DNA from: a virus
Strand: one strand, 5' to 3'
DNA length: 32,996 nucleotides
Virus record (IMG/VR): IMGVR_UViG_3300021963_000411
Coordinates: 1 to 32,996 of that record
The notes beneath the pieces are model-generated. The model made no database searches, was not told where the DNA came from, and saw only the letters and a list, made by a program, of their open reading frames with translations. Positions 29,972 through 32,996 of this stretch are shown piece by piece (position 1 is the stretch's first letter; each line of letters starts with the position of its first letter). The translations under genes were made by a program, and so were the position numbers.

Positions 29972-29974
29972 GTG

Positions 29975-30523
29975 TTACTCCTTTGTGTAAATAGGTTTAC
30001 GTTTCCAGCGTGTAGGTTCAGTATCTGTTTCTACAAACTGCATGAATTCTAGCAGTAAAGGCTTATACCAGTCAAGCCATTTTTCATCTTTCTTAACTAA
30101 CTCAACTGTAATGCCATTAGGTGTCCATACGCTAAACCATCCTTGCTCACGTTTGCAACAATGTATTTGCATTTGAACTTGCCAATAATAGCGTTCTGGT
30201 ATGTCACCATAAAACTCCATGCTAAATGGACATTTAAACTCACATGGATCACCGTTTAAATAGGCATCAGCACTAGCACCCATAGGCAAACTATCATGCA
30301 CTATAAGTTTATTGCCAGGCTCACATATTTCACCCATCTCTTTTTCAAAAGCTGACAAAGCATCCTTTTCGTGAAGATTACCCCACGCAGTCGCTTCATT
30401 ACCTTCAAAAGGTGGTTCACGCATAGTCATCTGACGCCAGAGCTTTTGTCTTTCATTGACAGAAGCCCAAGCATTAGATGCTGTTACTATGTTATGCCTA
30501 CGATTGTCGGTTAAATGACTCAT
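29975..30523 (-). CDS. YqaJ-type viral recombinase/exonuclease
   Basis: A 182-residue nuclease of the YqaJ (lambda exonuclease-like, PD-(D/E)XK) family. Motifs: an N-terminal TASNAWASVNERQKLW helix, EATAWGNLHEKDALSAFEKE, the catalytic core SADAYLNGDPCEFKCPF (Asp in SADAY and Glu-x-Lys in EFK), and YYWQVQMQIHCC, where the Gln helps shape the active site. It would resect double-strand ends 5'-3' to give single strands for the annealing protein encoded just upstream (ATGA overlap). It is on the short side but carries all key residues. Confidence 0.88.
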   Translation of the reverse strand: MSHLTDNRRHNIVTASNAWASVNERQKLWRQMTMREPPFEGNEATAWGNLHEKDALSAFEKEMGEICEPGNKLIVHDSLPMGASADAYLNGDPCEFKCPFSMEFYGDIPERYYWQVQMQIHCCKREQGWFSVWTPNGITVELVKKDEKWLDWYKPLLLEFMQFVETDTEPTRWKRKPIYTKE

Positions 30524-31038
30524 GCAGACTTTTTAAGCTCATTAGCATATTCACGCAATAACTCTTGAACTGCTGGTTTTAATCCAAAAAATGTTTCTTT
30601 AAGATTGCCTTTTTTGTTAGCTTCTAAAAGATTGTTTTTAGCAGATGTTAATTCAGCTTCAGATACTTGCTCTTTAACTGGATTATTTTGTTGATAAATA
30701 GCATTAACAACTTCATTAGCTGAAGCAAACTCAGTACCGCCAATACCAAGACAAGCCAAAGCCCTACCGATAGCAGAAGTTTCACAATTTTCCACATAAG
30801 ATGTACCATTGATTTGACTTGCTTTACGGAACTCTTGAGCATGGCCTGTAGCAAATGTTTGAACTGAGCCATCATCTTTGTGTTGGCCGACATAAGCCTT
30901 AATAATACATTGGTCATCATCAATCTTCACAATCTCTGTTGTTAAATAATAATTAGGATACTTTTCTCTAAACTCTGCTACACGCAAAGCTACTGTTTTG
31001 TATTCTTTACCCCTAATATTTACGATACCGTTACTCAT
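30520..31038 (-). CDS. Single-strand DNA annealing protein (Erf/Sak-like)
   Basis: A 172-residue protein. The core has VALRVAEFREKYPNYYLTTE, CIIKAYVGQH, FATGHAQEFRKASQINGTSY and the motif VENCETSAIGRALACLGIGG, followed by EFASANEV. The 'E-TSAIGRALA-LG--G-EFAS--E' block is the conserved part of phage Erf/Rad52-like annealing proteins. A helical Lys/Glu-rich C-terminal domain completes it. It pairs with the YqaJ exonuclease next to it as a Red-like system that repairs and recombines phage DNA. AAAGGAAAT on the minus strand precedes the ATG. Confidence 0.78.
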   Translation of the reverse strand: MSNGIVNIRGKEYKTVALRVAEFREKYPNYYLTTEIVKIDDDQCIIKAYVGQHKDDGSVQTFATGHAQEFRKASQINGTSYVENCETSAIGRALACLGIGGTEFASANEVVNAIYQQNNPVKEQVSEAELTSAKNNLLEANKKGNLKETFFGLKPAVQELLREYANELKKSA

Positions 31039-31255
31039 TATTATTTCCTTTATGTAAATTAATTTCTATATATTCATATTTTTGTTTTTCTTCATTCCAA
31101 AAATATCCTAATTTTGCTAATTCTATTGGATTTGGTGCGCCCATATAACTTCTCCAAACATGTGATTTGTTACCAAGAATAAGCAATGGCAAACAAAAAA
31201 CAATACCTAATATAAGTAAACATACCATAATAACTAAAAATATTGTATCATTCAC
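31031..31255 (-). CDS. Small membrane protein, 74 aa
   Basis: A 74-residue protein with an N-terminal membrane segment (TIFLVIMVCLLILGIVFCLP) and a polar C-terminal half ending in a Lys/Glu/Asn-rich tail. The middle (HVWRSYMGAPNPIELAKLGY) is short and has no recognised motif. It begins with an ATGA overlap with the gene before it and overlaps the annealing-protein start by 8 nt. Function unknown; one of five small proteins at the front of the early operon. Confidence 0.55.
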   Translation of the reverse strand: MNDTIFLVIMVCLLILGIVFCLPLLILGNKSHVWRSYMGAPNPIELAKLGYFWNEEKQKYEYIEINLHKGNNNE

Positions 31256-31428
31256 TCACATTCTCCTTTACATTTTCCGCAGCAGATTCTAGCATCTCCA
31301 GTTCTTGCATCACTTGTTGGTAAAACATCAGTTGATCCATATTTAATATCCATCCTATCGTTATGATCTTTTAAATCTTGATTGATTAATTGTAATTCTT
31401 TCAGTATTTCTGATAATGGCCTTAACAT
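31252..31428 (-). CDS. Small protein with C-terminal cysteine cluster, 58 aa
   Basis: A 58-residue protein. A helix (MLRPLSEILKELQLINQDLK) is followed by a polar linker and a terminal RICCGKCKGECE, a Cys-rich tail (CC-x2-C-x3-C) that could bind zinc or iron. ATG 31428 is chosen because GGAG lies 6 nt upstream on the minus strand; the frame is open further to 31473 without a ribosome binding site. The start overlaps the stop of the previous small gene. Function unknown. Confidence 0.55.
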   Translation of the reverse strand: MLRPLSEILKELQLINQDLKDHNDRMDIKYGSTDVLPTSDARTGDARICCGKCKGECE

Positions 31429-31493
31429 ATAATTCTCCAAGCAAAGTATGCTACAAACACGATCATAAAGCAAACAATAAATTTAGTCATCAT
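31422..31493 (-). CDS. Very small membrane peptide, 23 aa
   Basis: Minus-strand ATGATG at 31493/31490, preceded by AGGAG at 4 and 7 nt, opens a 23-codon (or 22-codon) frame ending TAA 31424-31422. The peptide reads MMTKFIVCFMIVFVAYFAWR plus a short tail, so almost all of it is one membrane helix. Overlap with both neighbouring small genes and its own ribosome binding site support translation. Such short early membrane peptides often act on host membrane proteins, but no role can be assigned. Confidence 0.5.
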   Translation of the reverse strand: MMTKFIVCFMIVFVAYFAWRIIC

Positions 31494-31593
31494 GTTTCTC
31501 CTGTTGATCTAGTTTATGTTGAGCTTCTTGTTCTTGTTGGTCAAGACGATCCATTTCGTTTAAATAAGCATCAGGATCTAAATGTCTTTCCAT
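31483..31593 (-). CDS. Very small hydrophilic protein, 36 aa
   Basis: An ATG at 31593 that shares one base with the stop of the preceding gene (TAATG on the minus strand) opens 36 codons ending TAA 31485-31483. The peptide is highly charged and helical: MERHLDPDAYLNEMDRLDQQ, then Glu/Gln/His/Lys repeats. The ribosome binding site AGGAG for it lies within the previous gene's GGCAGGAGCA. No family is recognised. Confidence 0.5.
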   Translation of the reverse strand: MERHLDPDAYLNEMDRLDQQEQEAQHKLDQQEKHDD

Positions 31594-31688
31594 TATATTG
31601 CTCCTGCCAATTTACCCATTACATAAAGGCACAATCCTACATAAGCCCAAAACGCTACTGCTGTTACAATCATTGTTTTAATACTCAT
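31593..31688 (-). CDS. Very small membrane protein, 31 aa; first gene of the early leftward operon
   Basis: ATG 31688 with AGGAG six nt upstream on the minus strand opens 31 codons, ending TAA 31595-31593. The peptide starts MSIKTMIVTAVAFWAYVGLC and is mostly one membrane helix with a short Gly/Lys end. It lies about 28 nt after the predicted start of the early transcript, so it should be the first product made from that operon. Function unknown. Confidence 0.55.
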   Translation of the reverse strand: MSIKTMIVTAVAFWAYVGLCLYVMGKLAGAI

Positions 31689-31722
31689 ATTATTCTCCTA
31701 AGGGTTAAATGTTGCATTTCCT

Positions 31723-31750
31723 ATATTAGACCTATTCAAAACCATGTCAA
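31723..31750 (-). promoter_or_regulatory. Leftward early promoter
   Basis: On the minus strand a perfect TTGACA (31750-31745) is followed by a 16-bp spacer and TAATAT (31728-31723), four of six matches to the -10 consensus. Transcription would start near 31716 and enter the five small genes and the recombination genes. The region 31689-31820 is the divergence point between leftward and rightward genes. On the plus strand I see no comparably good promoter for the replication genes. Confidence 0.65.
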
Positions 31751-31820
31751 GCATTATTTAGTAAAATGTTAGTAATAAAATAGTTTGCTTCTAGTAATTC
31801 TTTGTGTTAGTGTTTTGGCT

Positions 31821-32006
31821 ATGGAAATCTTACGCTTTATTATATTAGACGAATTTGATGGAAAACCGCTTAGAGCCTTTAGTAACAAGGCATCTGCTTT
31901 ATGGTTTCTTGAAAATAGGCCTAATTGTAAGCTCCATATTTTGGCTAGGCAGCCTAAAGCAAAAGTCGTGCCAATGTCAGAAATTTATGAAGAATGTTTA
32001 TTTTAG
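31821..32006 (+). CDS. Small hypothetical protein, 61 aa
   Basis: A 61-residue protein starting MEILRFIILDEFDGKPLRAF, then KASALWFLENRPNCKLHILA. The strand-helix-strand layout, with 'DEFDGKPLR-F--K--A-WF---RP', is a pattern seen in short early phage genes. The frame is open to 31785, but ATG 31821 gives the conserved-looking start. No clear ribosome binding site is present, so expression might be leaderless or low. First gene of the rightward replication block. Confidence 0.55.
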   Translation: MEILRFIILDEFDGKPLRAFSNKASALWFLENRPNCKLHILARQPKAKVVPMSEIYEECLF

Positions 32007-32014
32007 GAGATATT

Positions 32015-32173
32015 ATGTTATCAGCAAGAGAAGCGTTATTACAAATTAGAGCAGTTTTAGATGTATGTTCAGGTGATTTAACAGAAGGTGGAGTTGAATT
32101 AAATGAAACTGAATTAAATTTTATTACTATGACTATTGCTAAAGGATTGGATGCTACAGATGCTAAAAATTAA
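32015..32173 (+). CDS. Small hypothetical protein, 52 aa
   Basis: A 52-residue helical protein starting MLSAREALLQIRAVLDVCSG and containing a polar middle with ELNETELNFITMTIAKGL. TAGGAGATATT (32004-32014) is a good ribosome binding site directly before ATG. It ends at TAA 32171-32173, overlapping the start of the next gene by 14 nt. No family recognised; placed immediately upstream of the replication protein. Confidence 0.6.
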   Translation: MLSAREALLQIRAVLDVCSGDLTEGGVELNETELNFITMTIAKGLDATDAKN

Positions 32174-32771
32174 GAACTGGGAAAAATTTAATTTATATAA
32201 TGCCAAGAATCCACGCTATCAAAAAAAGATGACTTGGTTCAAATTTTATGGCACAGATTATATAAATAATATTGAAATTCACAAGTTGAGTTTTGAGCAA
32301 AAAGCTATTTTAGTTGAATTATGGTGTTTAGGATCTGAAAGTGATGGTGTATTACCTGATAACTTTGAAATATCTTTTAGATTACATTACCCTGTTGATT
32401 TTATTGAAAAAATAGTAGGTGAGTTACTTACTAGAGGTTGGCTAGAGGATTACCAGCAGTCTGTTAGCATAGAGAAGAGAAGAGAAGATAAGATAAGAGA
32501 AGATATAGTGTTGGATAAATTTCAAGAATTTTGGAAATCGTATCCAAGCAGTAATCGTAAAGTAAATAAAACTGGTTGCATGAAATTATGGCAATCTCAA
32601 AATCTTGAACCATTAGGTGACAAAATTATTAATCATGTTAAAATGATGTCAGAAACAGATTGGAAAAAAGATAACGGACAATGGATACCTATGCCAGCTA
32701 CATATTTACGTCAAGAAAGATTTAATGCAGATGTTGCTCCTAAGCGTAAAGCATGGGAAGGTGGAATATGA
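32160..32771 (+). CDS. Replication initiation / replisome organiser-like protein
   Basis: A 203-residue protein. The N-terminal domain (IKNWEKFNLYNAKNPRYQKK, then LSFEQKAILVELWCLGSESD and GVLPDNFEISFRLHYPVDFI) is a winged-helix DNA-binding domain as in phage replisome organisers. A charged linker with RREDKIREDI leads to a C-terminal domain (FQEFWKSYPSSNRKVNKTGC, then WIPMPATYLRQERF) typical of proteins that load the helicase. ATG 32160 is preferred over an upstream TTG at 32136, which lacks support. It is followed by, and overlaps (ATGA), a DnaB-like helicase gene. Confidence 0.72.
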   Translation: MLKIKNWEKFNLYNAKNPRYQKKMTWFKFYGTDYINNIEIHKLSFEQKAILVELWCLGSESDGVLPDNFEISFRLHYPVDFIEKIVGELLTRGWLEDYQQSVSIEKRREDKIREDIVLDKFQEFWKSYPSSNRKVNKTGCMKLWQSQNLEPLGDKIINHVKMMSETDWKKDNGQWIPMPATYLRQERFNADVAPKRKAWEGGI

Positions 32772-32996
32772 ATCTAGGCGAAGTCATTGATAAGCTCACA
32801 GTAACTCAAGAAAAAGTACAAGAGTTTTACAATGGTGGATATGCAGAATCCGAGTTTAAGGTAAAAGACACTTCATTGTTTACAGAAGATGTTGTAAAGT
32901 ATTTTAACGAGGAAATACATTCAGGGAAGTCTTTAGGATGGATAAAGACAGAAGATAAATTTAGAGTTCGTCATGCAGAATTTACTGTAATCACAG
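32768..32996 (+). CDS. DnaB/Twinkle-like replicative helicase, N-terminal part
   Basis: The first 76 residues of a gene that continues beyond the window. It begins MNLGEVIDKLTVTQEKVQEF and contains KYFNEEIHSGKSLGWIKTED followed by KFRVRHAEFTVIT. In Twinkle/DnaB-type helicases the wording 'G---GW--ld--frvr-gEftvitG-pG-GKS' leads directly into Walker A, so the window stops just before the ATP site. The coupling to the replication-initiator gene supports the call. Only the family-typical lead-in is visible, not the catalytic motifs. Confidence 0.6.
   Translation, partial: MNLGEVIDKLTVTQEKVQEFYNGGYAESEFKVKDTSLFTEDVVKYFNEEIHSGKSLGWIKTEDKFRVRHAEFTVIT

Noticed and set aside
31416-31772. Plus-strand 118-codon frame across the early small genes
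   Set aside because: It is antisense to four small genes with good ribosome binding sites and to the leftward promoter, and its composition is that of a reverse-complement shadow.
1-32996. tRNA genes, CRISPR arrays, integrase and attachment sites
   Set aside because: I looked in the intergenic gaps (1231-1421, 12571-12658, 27351-27482, 29510-29698, 31689-31820) and saw no cloverleaf, spaced repeats or recombinase gene; lysogeny genes are not supported by this window.

Overview
The window is an AT-rich, densely packed segment of a tailed double-stranded DNA phage. I see no tRNA, rRNA, CRISPR or integrase. The head and tail gene set points to a short-tailed (podovirus-like) lytic phage: small and large terminase, a 735-residue portal, scaffold, major capsid protein, a connector, a P22 gp10-like tail hub protein and a set of internal ejection-type proteins. 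There is no tape-measure, sheath or long-tail-tube gene. A 23-codon gene at 29604-29675 encodes a recognisable PqqA, the precursor peptide of the cofactor pyrroloquinoline quinone (PQQ). With the low GC this suggests a host that depends on PQQ enzymes, most plausibly a streamlined methylotroph of the Methylophilaceae (OM43/LD28-like). That host assignment is inference.

Layout. (1) 1-1230: rightward genes: the tail of an unidentified gene, a PD-(D/E)XK-like nuclease, a winged-helix protein, a 40-residue protein and a Q-like antiterminator. (2) 1231-1421: a control region with a promoter followed about 30 nt later by an intrinsic terminator, then nested inverted repeats. It resembles the lambda pR'-tR' arrangement on which Q acts. 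(3) 1422-27350: the late operon. Its order is small proteins, terminases, portal, a large fibre-like protein, scaffold, capsid, tandem hairpins, connector and tail hub, a GNAT-like gene, ejection proteins, tail fibres, an HNH gene, a lysis cluster (two holin-like proteins, a SprT-like protease, a DUF5675 protein), then an RNase H-like exonuclease. (4) 27359-27379: a terminator between convergent transcripts. (5) 27483-31688: a leftward early operon. From its promoter at 31723-31750 it runs through five tiny proteins, a single-strand annealing protein, a YqaJ exonuclease, an SSB-like protein, a SleB-like hydrolase, several small proteins, DUF3310 and a PP-loop/PAPS-reductase-like protein. pqqA lies inside this block on the opposite strand with its own ribosome binding site. 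(6) 31821-32996: rightward replication genes, ending inside a DnaB/Twinkle-like helicase.

How it works together. The leftward operon supplies recombination and host-takeover functions and the rightward operon starts replication. The Q-like protein probably licenses read-through of the terminator at 1302-1331 so that the 26-kb late operon is expressed. The window begins and ends inside genes and contains no DNA polymerase, so it is probably an incomplete stretch of a somewhat larger genome.

The observations most worth a second look are: the phage-borne pqqA; a GNAT-like gene whose only sensible start is an ATA codon overlapping the upstream stop; the promoter-terminator switch next to the Q-like gene; two fibre proteins 12 kb apart that share a nearly identical C-terminal module; and a cluster of very short membrane or disordered proteins at the head of the early operon.
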